From SAR92 clade bacterium (GTDB taxonomy: Bacteria > Pseudomonadota > Gammaproteobacteria > Pseudomonadales > Porticoccaceae): 11,809 bases of DNA. The notes under the pieces are model-generated. The model was not told where the DNA came from and made no database searches. It saw only the letters and a program-made list of their open reading frames with translations. How positions within the stretch are numbered: the stretch's first letter is position 1; each line of letters starts with the position of its first letter. Of this stretch, positions 1-7,061 are shown one piece after another. A program made the translations under genes and the position numbers. Where the stretch lies: contig JABBBF010000091.1 of the NCBI GenBank assembly GCA_018607545.1, positions 1-11,809 of the forward strand. The letters are read 5' to 3'.

Positions 1-74
1 ATTAGCTTGTTAATTATGCCAGATAAATTTTCCTAATATATGGCTGGCACTGTAATTCTTCCCTGCTAGAACTA
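1..74. other. Non-coding region downstream of hslO
   Basis: This AT-rich stretch lies after the hslO stop. It contains a 6-bp inverted repeat, TGCCAG (17-22) with CTGGCA (44-49), around a 21-base spacer, but no T-run in the hslO direction, so it is a poor terminator candidate. It may be part of the upstream region of the next gene to the left. Confidence 0.4.
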
Positions 75-968
75 TTAGTGTAGCGGAGTATTTGGCGGAT
101 CAAACAGCTCTGAAATATCTCCTGAAGTGAATCTATATTGCTGCGAACAAAACTCGCAGGTAATCATAATAAGCCCCTGTTCTACTGACATCTCCACTAC
201 TTCTTTGCGCCCGATAGAGATCAGTGCCGACTCGGTTCGCTGTCTGGAACAGCTACAGGAAAAGCGCATTGGCTGTGGTTCGAATAGGCGCAATTGCTGT
301 TCATGAAATAGTCGGTATAACTGGTCATTATGGGATAAATCGAGTTGTTCGGCACTTGAAAGGGTTTCAAACAAGACTGATATATTTTGCCAGTCATCGG
401 CACTTTTCTCTGCATCAATAGATGAGGGCAGCTGTTGAATTAACATTCCCGAAGCCGATTGTGCATTTGCGGCTAATTTGATTTTGGTTGGCAGCTGCTC
501 AGATTGGTAGAAATAAAACTCCAGGCACTGACTGAGATCTTTGCCATCCAGTGCGACTACGCCCTGATAGCGCTCTTTACCCTCGGGTTCAATAGTAATA
601 GACAGAGTGGCGGTGCCGAGCAGTTCTTGCAGGCTGTTGATACCCTCAAGATTGTCGAAGTCTCCGCGCACAATGCCACGCAATTTGTTGCCCTGAGAGC
701 ATTCAGTCATCACTGTGGTGACAGGGCCATCGCCCCGCGCCTGGATAGTAATCATGCCAGAACCTTTCAAAACTGTGCTGAGAAGACTGGCAGCAGCGAG
801 AAACTCACCAAATAGCAGTGCTACCTGGGGTGGGTATTTTTGATTGTCGAGTAGCTCTTGATAGCTTGCTGATAGGGTGGTTATTTCACCACGGATATCA
901 GTGCCATCAAACAGGAAGCGTTGCAGGCTGTCCTGTAGATTGTCTTGGGGAAGGTCGTTGTTTGTCAT
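75..968 (-). CDS. hslO: Hsp33 redox-regulated molecular chaperone (33 kDa chaperonin)
   Basis: A cytoplasmic holdase that is inactive when reduced and zinc-bound. In this family, oxidation plus heat releases zinc, forms disulfides, unfolds the linker and turns on binding of unfolding proteins. The 297-residue product has the usual family length. The N-terminal chaperone domain (about residues 15-185) includes GDGP at 79-82 and ERYQGVV at 132-138. The C-terminal redox switch is intact: C238-x-C240 and C271-x-x-C274, the four zinc-ligand cysteines in the expected CxC...CxxC spacing. The start ATG (966-968) fits the expected N-terminus. I see no strong Shine-Dalgarno sequence before it, so it may depend on translation of hslR, which ends 27 bases upstream. 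It is the last gene of the mrcA-nucleotidase-hslR-hslO run, and the hslR-hslO pairing is a known heat-shock arrangement. The identification is secure. Confidence 0.97.
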   Translation of the reverse strand: MTNNDLPQDNLQDSLQRFLFDGTDIRGEITTLSASYQELLDNQKYPPQVALLFGEFLAAASLLSTVLKGSGMITIQARGDGPVTTVMTECSQGNKLRGIVRGDFDNLEGINSLQELLGTATLSITIEPEGKERYQGVVALDGKDLSQCLEFYFYQSEQLPTKIKLAANAQSASGMLIQQLPSSIDAEKSADDWQNISVLFETLSSAEQLDLSHNDQLYRLFHEQQLRLFEPQPMRFSCSCSRQRTESALISIGRKEVVEMSVEQGLIMITCEFCSQQYRFTSGDISELFDPPNTPLH

Positions 969-995
969 AGGGCGCGTATTGTACTGAAATTTTTC

Positions 996-1370
996 TTAAT
1001 TACTTAAAAAACGATGAATTTGGCGGCGCTGTTTTTTATTTGGCCTTCCATCGCTGATCACGGCGCTGTTTGCCGCTTTTCGCTGCGCGCTCTCCTTTTT
1101 CCTCAGCTCAATACTCTCAGCGGTTTCGCTGTAGAGCAGCAGGGCTTCAGGGGCGCCTCGGCGCTGCTCTGATAGAGCAATTACTTCTACTGTCTTACTG
1201 TCAAAGCCCTGACGAATAGTCAGTACTGTGCCAACCTCAAGCTGTCGGCTGGCTTTTGATTTATTGCCATCAATATGGACTTTGCCATTTTCGATAGCCG
1301 ATTTTGCCAGCGAGCGGGTCTTAAAAAAACGTGCCGCCCACAGCCATTTGTCGATTCGCACTTTATCCAT
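996..1370 (-). CDS. hslR: Hsp15, heat-shock S4-domain RNA-binding protein (ribosome rescue)
   Basis: In E. coli, Hsp15 binds free 50S subunits that still carry a nascent chain with its tRNA, helping to recycle stalled ribosomes after heat shock. This 124-residue protein is slightly shorter than the E. coli form. An S4 RNA-binding domain covers about residues 3-65, opening with VRIDKWLWAARFFKTRS, the family's signature start, and continuing through GKVHIDGNK (29-37). The C-terminal third is very basic (KKES, QRKAA, GRPNKKQRRQIHR), as expected for rRNA contact. The ATG at 1368-1370 is preceded on the minus strand by a strong purine-rich ribosome-binding site (AGGGGAAAAGAG). The gene sits 17 bases after the nucleotidase and 27 bases before hslO. 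Identification rests on the S4 start motif, size, basic tail and hslO linkage. Confidence 0.95.
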   Translation of the reverse strand: MDKVRIDKWLWAARFFKTRSLAKSAIENGKVHIDGNKSKASRQLEVGTVLTIRQGFDSKTVEVIALSEQRRGAPEALLLYSETAESIELRKKESAQRKAANSAVISDGRPNKKQRRQIHRFLSN

Positions 1371-1387
1371 TTGCTCTTTTCCCCTGT

Positions 1388-2050
1388 TTAGTCAGCGCTG
1401 CTGAGAATCTGTTCAAATGAGTCGATCATCATAAAGTTCTCAGAGCTGCGGGATTCCCCTTTACTGTCGGGCTTCTCTATGCAGAGTAGATGCTGAATAC
1501 CGAATTGTTGAGCGGATTGCAGAATGGCCTCTGAATCATCAATAAACACTGTGCGCTCGGGATCGAAACCCACGGCCTCCTGTAGCCGCTGCCAAAATCG
1601 CTGGTCCTCTTTGGGTTGCCCATAGTCGTGGGAGGAGATAACGGAGTCCAATAGGTTGTTTATACCGGTCAGGGCAAACTTTATTTCCACAGTGCTGCGA
1701 TGGGCATTGGTGACCAACACACGCTGTTTATTGTTCATGCCCAGGGTTTCGAGAAAGGGTCGCACAAACGGACGTTCGCCAATAAGGTGGCTTATTTCAT
1801 GTTTGAGTTCGACAATATCCAAATTGAGCTCTCGCGACCAGAAGTCGGTGCAATACCAGTTGAGAGTGCCTTGATGATCACGCATAAGCTGTCGAATATC
1901 GTCAATAACAAGATCAATCGACGTATTGTTCTCTTCAGCGTAGCGTTTTGGCAGATGATGCAGCCAGAAAAAATTATCAAAGTGCAGGTCGAGCAGAGTT
2001 CCATCCATATCCAGAAGGACAGTGTCGATTTCTTCCCAGTTCAATCTCAT
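1388..2050 (-). CDS. yrfG: HAD-superfamily GMP/IMP nucleotidase (YrfG type)
   Basis: A soluble phosphatase that in the E. coli homologue removes phosphate from purine 5'-nucleotides such as GMP and IMP. The 220-residue product carries all four HAD motifs: motif I DMDGTL with nucleophile D14 and acid/base D16, motif II VTNAH with T114, motif III with K147 (GQPKED), and motif IV VFIDDSE with D171/D172 for magnesium. The cap region (about 20-95) contains the YrfG-like stretch LHFDNFFWLHHLP. I placed the start at the ATG at 2048-2050. An in-frame TTG lies immediately before it (2051-2053) and would add one residue, but GGGA sits six bases before the ATG and only three before the TTG. It lies between mrcA and hslR, as in the E. 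coli yrfG-hslR-hslO order. Family and active site are certain; the exact substrate is inferred from homology and synteny. Confidence 0.93.
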   Translation of the reverse strand: MRLNWEEIDTVLLDMDGTLLDLHFDNFFWLHHLPKRYAEENNTSIDLVIDDIRQLMRDHQGTLNWYCTDFWSRELNLDIVELKHEISHLIGERPFVRPFLETLGMNNKQRVLVTNAHRSTVEIKFALTGINNLLDSVISSHDYGQPKEDQRFWQRLQEAVGFDPERTVFIDDSEAILQSAQQFGIQHLLCIEKPDSKGESRSSENFMMIDSFEQILSSAD

Positions 2051-2089
2051 CAATTTTCCCAGCCTGTTTAGCAGTTCATAATACTAAAA

Positions 2090-4591
2090 TTAAAAAAGAT
2101 CATCCGGCAGACTGTTTTCAGCGCCACTGGGCAGTGCTTCTCCGCCAGTCAGCTCGGGAACATTTTCAGCTTTAAAGAACTCGAAAATACCGCTCTGGTT
2201 TGGATCTACGCGCTTGCCGGTTTTGGCATCTATCTTAACCATTAACATGCCATCCGGTTGAGGTCGATTGATATCCGCCTTGCTGTCCAAGGCCTCGCGG
2301 ATAAAATCGATCCAGATGGGCAGAGCCGCCGAGCCGCCGTATTCATTGCGACCAATTAAAGCGTTGTTATCAAAACCCACCCAAGTGCTAACTGTGAGAT
2401 GAGGTGAGTAGCCAGAGAACCAGGCATCACGGGGACCGTTGGTGGTGCCAGTCTTGCCGGCCAGATCGGAACGCTTGAGTACCTTGGCTTTTTTGCCAGT
2501 GCCGCGCAAAATCACATCTTTTAACATTGAGTCGATAATATAAGCAGTCTGTTTATTGATCACCCGGGGCGCAATTGGATTGTTTGCCTCTGGTAGCTTT
2601 TCAAGTGCTCGCTTAATTAGCTCGAAGCTCTCTCGCTCCTCTTCCGGAAGGGATTCTCGGGCCAGTTCAGCAAGCAGTTCTTCCAGTTGCAGATCCACTT
2701 CATCGACAGTATTGGAAAAAGACTCTTTGGCCAATTGTGGATCGACTTTATCGCAGTTTTCACAGACGGTAGCCGGCGTTGCGCGGTAAATAATATTGCC
2801 GTCCCGATCGATCACTGTTGCCAGCAGATAGGGCTCAACACGATAGCCACCGTTGGCGATAATATTGTAGGCACTGGCAACTTTGAGCGGTGTCATCGCG
2901 TGGCTGCCAAGGGCCAGAGAGAGATCCAGTGGCATTTCACCTGTATCGAAACCAAAGCGCTGCAGCCCTTCGAGTGTGCGATCAATTCCCATGCGCCGCA
3001 GCAGCCGGATAGAGACCATATTGCGCGAGCGGTAGAGGGCTTCACGCAAACGTGTCGGGCCGTAGAATTTACCGCCATCGTTTTCCGGACGCCACATATC
3101 CTCGAGATTTTTATCGTTAAAGACAACAGGCGCATCATTGATTACCGAAGCAGCGGTAAAGCCGTTATCCAATGCAGTGGTGTAAATGAAGGGTTTGAAA
3201 TTTGAACCCGGCTGTCGCAGAGCCTGGGTGACACGGTTAAATCGGCTGTGACGAAAATCGAAGCCGCCCACCAATGATCGAATAGCGCTGTCCTGAGGAT
3301 CGAGAGCGATTAACGCGGCCTGAACTTCAGGCACCTGGGCTAACTGCAACCTGTTGTTAGGGCTGCGTATAACGCGAATTAAATCGCCTTTGGTGAAGAC
3401 TTCTGAAGCGCCCTGAATCGGTGCTGTACGGGCATTGATGGTGTTGAACAGTCGCAGACCCTTGAGTCCATCAACCCAGTTGAGGTCTTCCAGCTCACCA
3501 TTGCGATTGAGTAGTGTCAGGTGATCCTCGGCAACTTCACTGACAATAACCGGTTCCAGTTGGCCGTAGACTGGAGTTTTGCCCAGAACAATTTCCCACT
3601 CTTCTTCTGGAACGGCTGTTTGCTCCGGACCTCGATAACCATGGCGTTTGTCGTAAGCCATAATGCCTGACTGCAGCGCCTTAACAGCACTCTTTTGCAT
3701 CTTCGAGTCGATGGTGGTGATGGCCGAATAGCCTTCTGTATAGGCTTTGAGGCCAAATTTGCTGATTACTTCCTGGCGGACCATCTCGGCGGTATAAGCC
3801 GCATTAAGCTCCGAGATAGAGCCGTGATAGGAGGCATTGTCCTGCTCTGCCACTGCTGCCTGGTATTGCTGCTGAGTTATATTCTCAAGTAGCAGCATAC
3901 GCCTAAGTATCCAGTTTCTTCTCAATAGAGCGCGCTGCGGATTGGCGATAGGGTTATAGGTTGAGGGCGCTTTCGGCAGCCCGGCAATCATAGCGATCTG
4001 CGCAAGTGATAGCTCATCGAGACTCTTGCCATAGTAGACATGAGCTGCGGCACCAACCCCATAGGCGCGGTTACCCATATAAATCTTGTTGGTATAAAGA
4101 GAGAGAATTTCCTCTTTGCTCAGCTCGCCCTCAATTTTAAAGGCGAGGAGTATTTCATTAAATTTACGCGTAAATTCCTGGCGATTGCTGAGAAAGAAGT
4201 TGCGCGCCACCTGCATGGTTATAGTGCTACCACCACTGCGAATACTGCCGGTGGTCACCAGCTCAATTGCGGCGCGGAGCAGACCCGAGACAACAATACC
4301 GCGGTGCTCAAAGAAACTGTCGTCCTCGGCGGCGAGAAAGGCATCAATCATGGATTCGGGAATTTCATCGAAGGAAACCGGTGAGCGTTTTTTCTCGCCA
4401 AACTCGGCAATTACTTTCAAATCTTGTGAATAGATTCGCAGTGGAATTTGTAACTCGATCTCCTTTAGTTCCTCGACTGATGGGAGTTTTGGGCTAAGGT
4501 ACAGGTACAGACAGGTGGCCACGACAAGAAAGCCGCCTGTTCCAAGAAGGGCCAACATCGCTAGTGGCTTAAGTAATTTGCGCATAGACAT
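2090..4591 (-). CDS. mrcA: Penicillin-binding protein 1A (bifunctional class A PBP)
   Basis: An inner-membrane peptidoglycan synthase (also called ponA) that polymerises glycan strands from lipid II and crosslinks their peptides in the periplasm. It is 833 residues, a normal class A length. A short cytoplasmic N-terminus with basic residues is followed by one membrane segment (about 10-33). The GT51 glycosyltransferase domain (about 55-235) has catalytic E89 in AAEDDSFFEHRG and the GGSTITMQVARN motif at 120-131. An OB-like insert occupies about 320-430. The transpeptidase domain carries S463-x-x-K466 (PGSNFKPF), S522-R-N524 and K713-T-G715, so all three penicillin-binding motifs are intact. 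A linker (about 605-676) has C610 and C613 as CENC. The start ATG at 4589-4591 has a weak ribosome-binding site; ATG at 4583-4585 (residue 3) is an alternative. It heads the minus-strand block and diverges from pilM, the conserved arrangement. Confidence 0.97.
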   Translation of the reverse strand: MSMRKLLKPLAMLALLGTGGFLVVATCLYLYLSPKLPSVEELKEIELQIPLRIYSQDLKVIAEFGEKKRSPVSFDEIPESMIDAFLAAEDDSFFEHRGIVVSGLLRAAIELVTTGSIRSGGSTITMQVARNFFLSNRQEFTRKFNEILLAFKIEGELSKEEILSLYTNKIYMGNRAYGVGAAAHVYYGKSLDELSLAQIAMIAGLPKAPSTYNPIANPQRALLRRNWILRRMLLLENITQQQYQAAVAEQDNASYHGSISELNAAYTAEMVRQEVISKFGLKAYTEGYSAITTIDSKMQKSAVKALQSGIMAYDKRHGYRGPEQTAVPEEEWEIVLGKTPVYGQLEPVIVSEVAEDHLTLLNRNGELEDLNWVDGLKGLRLFNTINARTAPIQGASEVFTKGDLIRVIRSPNNRLQLAQVPEVQAALIALDPQDSAIRSLVGGFDFRHSRFNRVTQALRQPGSNFKPFIYTTALDNGFTAASVINDAPVVFNDKNLEDMWRPENDGGKFYGPTRLREALYRSRNMVSIRLLRRMGIDRTLEGLQRFGFDTGEMPLDLSLALGSHAMTPLKVASAYNIIANGGYRVEPYLLATVIDRDGNIIYRATPATVCENCDKVDPQLAKESFSNTVDEVDLQLEELLAELARESLPEEERESFELIKRALEKLPEANNPIAPRVINKQTAYIIDSMLKDVILRGTGKKAKVLKRSDLAGKTGTTNGPRDAWFSGYSPHLTVSTWVGFDNNALIGRNEYGGSAALPIWIDFIREALDSKADINRPQPDGMLMVKIDAKTGKRVDPNQSGIFEFFKAENVPELTGGEALPSGAENSLPDDLF

Positions 4592-4627
4592 AGATAGTAA
4601 TTTTGGGCACCTGAAAAATCAGCGTCT

Positions 4628-4656
4628 ATTATAAGGTGTAGGGAATGTGAAGTGCA
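4628..4656 (-). promoter_or_regulatory. Candidate sigma-70 promoter for mrcA and the genes behind it
   Basis: The minus strand reads TATAAT at 4633-4628, a perfect -10 hexamer. The -35 position with a 17-base spacer is TGCACT (4656-4651), which matches TTGACA at only three of six places. The predicted transcription start is near 4621, giving a leader of about 30 bases before the mrcA ATG. The strong -10 with a weak -35 would suit a modestly expressed or activator-influenced promoter. The call is by eye only. Confidence 0.5.
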
Positions 4657-4661
4657 TCATT
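4646..4661 (+). promoter_or_regulatory. Possible CRP/Vfr-like binding site upstream of pilM
   Basis: The sequence TGTGA-N6-TCATT matches the CRP consensus core TGTGA-N6-TCACA at eight of ten positions: the left half is exact and the right half keeps TCA. Its centre (4653.5) lies exactly at -41.5 relative to the start predicted from the pilM-facing -10-like element, which is the class II activator position. It also overlaps the -35 region of the mrcA promoter. CRP-family control of pilM-Q homologues is established in other gammaproteobacteria (for example the Haemophilus com operon), which makes the site plausible, but the right half-site is degenerate. Confidence 0.3.
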
Positions 4662-4688
4662 TGCAGGATTACCGTAGATTGTTAATGT
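4661..4688 (+). promoter_or_regulatory. Weak candidate promoter for the pilMNOPQ-aroK-aroB operon
   Basis: A TG-T-TAATGT sequence (4680-4688) resembles an extended -10 element. TTGCAG (4661-4666) stands 16 bases upstream as a poor -35. Both hexamers match consensus at about half their positions, so the promoter would need the extended TGn contact or an activator. The predicted start is near 4695, about 74 bases before the pilM ATG. It is listed because of its spacing to the CRP-like dyad rather than its own strength. Confidence 0.3.
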
Positions 4689-4768
4689 AGTTTCTAGCAA
4701 AGGTTAAACACCAGTTTAGTTGGGTACTCTACGCCGAGGACGGCGGATTAAAAAGGAAAAACTACAAA

Positions 4769-5836
4769 ATGGAATTCTTCGACTTTTTCTCGAGTCCCTC
4801 TAAACCGATGATAGGCCTTGATATTTCCTCGTCTGCTGTAAAACTGGTTGAGCTCAGCAGGTCTGGTAATGGCTTTAAAATCGAGGCATATAAAGTGCTG
4901 CCACTCCCCGCCAATACAGTGGTAGAAAAAAATATTGCCGACCTCGATTCACTCTCCGAAACTATCGAAGTCGTTGTTAAACGATCGGGCACCAGACTTA
5001 AAGACACAGTTGCTGCAGTTTCCGGATCATCTGTTATCACCAAAGAGATTGAGCTTCCTGCAGGCCTTACAGAGCTGCAGATGGAGATGCAAATTGAAGT
5101 TGAAGCTGATCAGTACATCCCTTACCCAATGGAAGAAGTTGCCTTTGATTTTGATGTGATTGGCCCAGTGGAGAATAACCCGGAGCTGGTAAAGGTCTTA
5201 CTGGCTGCCTGTCGACAAGAGAATGTCGAACATCGACGTCAGGCACTGGAAATGGCTGGGCTGCAACCTAAAGTAATAGATGTAGAGGGTTTTGCTGTCG
5301 AGCGCGCTTATAAGTTGATAGAAGACCAGCTCGATCAGGTCGGCGACCAGGTTGTTGCCATCGCAGATATAGGCGCAACCATGTTTACCTTTACAGTGTT
5401 GGTGGATGGCAAAACGATCTACAGTCGCGAGCAGTTGTTTGGCGGAAAACAGCTAACCGAAGAGATTCAGCGCCGCTACGGCCTGTCCTGGGAAGAGGCC
5501 GGCGAGGCAAAGCGCAAAGGTGGTCTACCTGAGGACTATGAAAGCGAAGTGCTGGCACCGTTTAAAGAAACCCTTATTCAACATATTACCCGCTCCCTGC
5601 AATTCTTTTATTCATCCAGTCATTTCAATTATGTAGACCAACTTTTTCTCGCCGGTGGTGTTTCTGCCCTTGAGGGATTGGTCGATGAGGTTGAACAGGC
5701 GATTGGGCTGCCCACCGCAGTGGCGAACCCGCTGGCAAATATGGAGCTGAGCAAGTCTATTAATGCTTCGGCAATAGCCAATGATGCCCCGGCGTTATTA
5801 CTTGCTGTAGGACTGGCGATGAGGAGTTTCGAGTAA
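4769..5836 (+). CDS. pilM: PilM, actin-like cytoplasmic ATPase-fold protein of the type IV pilus alignment complex
   Basis: PilM is a soluble FtsA/actin-fold protein that binds ATP and docks on the cytoplasmic tail of PilN, linking the motor side to the inner-membrane pilus platform. The 355-residue product has the usual PilM length. The phosphate-1 motif is GLDISSSAVKLVEL at 16-29, the phosphate-2 motif is ADIGATMFTF at 199-208, and the adenosine motif is LAGGVSALEGL at 294-304. The shared-family stretch SLQFFYSSS lies at 276-284. There is no signal peptide or membrane segment. ATG 4769 follows an AAAAGGAAAA ribosome-binding site. The stop codon shares one base with the pilN ATG (TAATG), so the two proteins are translationally coupled, consistent with their forming a direct complex. 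The identification is secure. Confidence 0.97.
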   Translation: MEFFDFFSSPSKPMIGLDISSSAVKLVELSRSGNGFKIEAYKVLPLPANTVVEKNIADLDSLSETIEVVVKRSGTRLKDTVAAVSGSSVITKEIELPAGLTELQMEMQIEVEADQYIPYPMEEVAFDFDVIGPVENNPELVKVLLAACRQENVEHRRQALEMAGLQPKVIDVEGFAVERAYKLIEDQLDQVGDQVVAIADIGATMFTFTVLVDGKTIYSREQLFGGKQLTEEIQRRYGLSWEEAGEAKRKGGLPEDYESEVLAPFKETLIQHITRSLQFFYSSSHFNYVDQLFLAGGVSALEGLVDEVEQAIGLPTAVANPLANMELSKSINASAIANDAPALLLAVGLAMRSFE

Positions 5837-6408
5837 TGACCACTATCAACTTACTGCCCTGGCGCGAAGAGTCGCGGGAGCAACGCAGAAAAGCTTTTCT
5901 CGGCAAGTTGTTTGCCGCTGCACTGGTTGGCGTTGTACTGATATTTATATGGATTTCGGTCGCTCAAGCCAGGTTGGATGATCAAAATTCACGCAATAGC
6001 TATCTGCAGTCGAATATTGCCGAGATGGACAAAAAAGTTGCCGAAATCAGTGAGCTAAAGAGTAAAAAGCAGGAGATGATTTCGCGCATGAAGGTTATTC
6101 AGGATCTGCAGGGAAATCGCGCGGAGATCGTAAAGATCTTTGATGAACTTGTCCGCGCTGTGCCAGATGGCGTCTATCTTGCAACTCTTGAACAAACCGC
6201 AGACGAAGTCAAAATGTCTGGTTTTTCAGAGTCCAATAACCGTATTTCTGCACTGATGAGAAACCTGGACGATTCACATAAGTACGAAGAGTCAAATCTC
6301 ACCAAGGTTGAACAGGATGAAACGCTTGGCGATCAAGGCAGCGTATTTGATCTGCAGATAAAAATCGAAAAACCTGCTCTCGGGCAGTCTGATATTACTG
6401 CACCCTAG
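5836..6408 (+). CDS. pilN: PilN, inner-membrane type IV pilus assembly protein
   Basis: PilN is a bitopic inner-membrane protein that pairs with PilO in the periplasm and binds PilM through its cytoplasmic N-terminus. This 190-residue product begins MTTINLLPWRE, containing the INLLPW (4-9) docking peptide known to lie in the PilM groove. A membrane segment covers about residues 21-43. A charged stretch at about 46-95 looks like coiled coil and leads into the periplasmic alpha/beta domain (PDGVYLATLEQ at 110-120). The end is acidic and Gln/Pro-rich without a recognised motif. The ATG shares one base with the pilM stop. A 44-base gap follows before the chosen start of pilO, the longest gap inside the pil gene run. 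Confidence 0.96.
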   Translation: MTTINLLPWREESREQRRKAFLGKLFAAALVGVVLIFIWISVAQARLDDQNSRNSYLQSNIAEMDKKVAEISELKSKKQEMISRMKVIQDLQGNRAEIVKIFDELVRAVPDGVYLATLEQTADEVKMSGFSESNNRISALMRNLDDSHKYEESNLTKVEQDETLGDQGSVFDLQIKIEKPALGQSDITAP

Positions 6409-6452
6409 GGCAACAAAATTTAACAGTGAAAGACATAGATAGCAGGAACCAC

Positions 6453-7061
6453 ATGCAATTTTTAGACAGTATAAAAGAGTTAAAAGATATCGATTTTGCC
6501 GAGTTGGATATTCAGCAAATTGGTGCATGGCCAACTGCGTTAAAAACACTTCTAGTCGCTTTGATTCTAGTGGTAATTTTAATTCTGGGTTATTTTTTAA
6601 AAGTGCAGGATATTATGCAGCAGACTCAGCATGCTGTCCGGCAAGAGACACAACTATTGCAGCAGTACCAAAGCAAGGCTTTTTTAGCGGCCAATCTGGA
6701 TGCCTATCGTCAGCAGATGATCGAACTGGATGAGACTTTTGGCGCACTCTTAAAACAGCTGCCCAAGGATACCGAAGTTCCTGGGCTGCTTGAGGATATT
6801 ACCGAAGTTGCCTATGGAAGCGGGCTCAGCATGAAGTCGATCTCGCTAGAGCCGGAAAAGGTATCTGAGTTTTACGTAGAACTGCCAATCAGGATTGATG
6901 TAACAGGCGACTACCACGACTTTGGTTCCTTTGTCAGCGGGGTGGCTTCACTGCCGCGAATCGTAACCTTGCATGATTATTCGATAAAACAATCTGATGC
7001 CTCACAATTGAATATGGTGATAGAAGCAAAAACCTATCGTTATAAGGCGGAGGCAGAATAA
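6453..7061 (+). CDS. pilO: PilO, inner-membrane type IV pilus assembly protein
   Basis: PilO is a bitopic protein that forms heterodimers with PilN and binds PilP. The 202-residue product has a membrane segment at about 30-49, a Gln-rich coiled coil at about 52-100, and a periplasmic domain with the strongly conserved DTEVPGLLEDIT (106-117), ELPIRIDVTGDYHDFGSFVSG (143-163) and LPRIVTLHD (167-175). I chose ATG 6453: AGGA lies five bases upstream, and the resulting start MQFLDSIKELKDID matches the expected PilO N-terminus. The same frame is open back to a GTG at 6426 that would add nine residues (211 aa), but it has no ribosome-binding site. The stop TAA shares one base with the pilP ATG. Confidence 0.95.
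   Translation: MQFLDSIKELKDIDFAELDIQQIGAWPTALKTLLVALILVVILILGYFLKVQDIMQQTQHAVRQETQLLQQYQSKAFLAANLDAYRQQMIELDETFGALLKQLPKDTEVPGLLEDITEVAYGSGLSMKSISLEPEKVSEFYVELPIRIDVTGDYHDFGSFVSGVASLPRIVTLHDYSIKQSDASQLNMVIEAKTYRYKAEAE

Larger units (their letters stand above)
4592..4768. promoter_or_regulatory. Divergent control region between mrcA and pilM
   Basis: These 177 bases contain no gene and must carry the start signals for both the mrcA block (leftward) and the pilMNOPQ-aroKB block (rightward). The mrcA side holds an exact TATAAT on the minus strand. The pilM side has a degenerate CRP-like dyad, an extended -10-like sequence and, at 4753-4757, a clear AAGGA ribosome-binding site 11 bases before the pilM ATG. 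A TATTAT on the plus strand (4627-4632) overlaps the mrcA -10 almost completely, so divergent RNA polymerases could compete here. Individual elements are listed separately. Confidence 0.8.

Noticed and set aside
17..49. Inverted repeat TGCCAG / CTGGCA as a terminator for hslO
   Set aside because: Only six base pairs around a 21-base spacer and no T-run on the hslO strand; too weak to call.
2687..3205. Long open frame (172 codons) on the plus strand opposite mrcA
   Set aside because: Lies wholly inside the conserved transpeptidase-coding part of mrcA, shows no recognisable domain and has no independent start signals; a by-product of codon use in the real gene.
4650..4665. Sigma-54 promoter upstream of pilM (TTGCA with an upstream GTGC)
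   Set aside because: At the required spacing the -24 element reads AAGTGC and lacks the essential GG.
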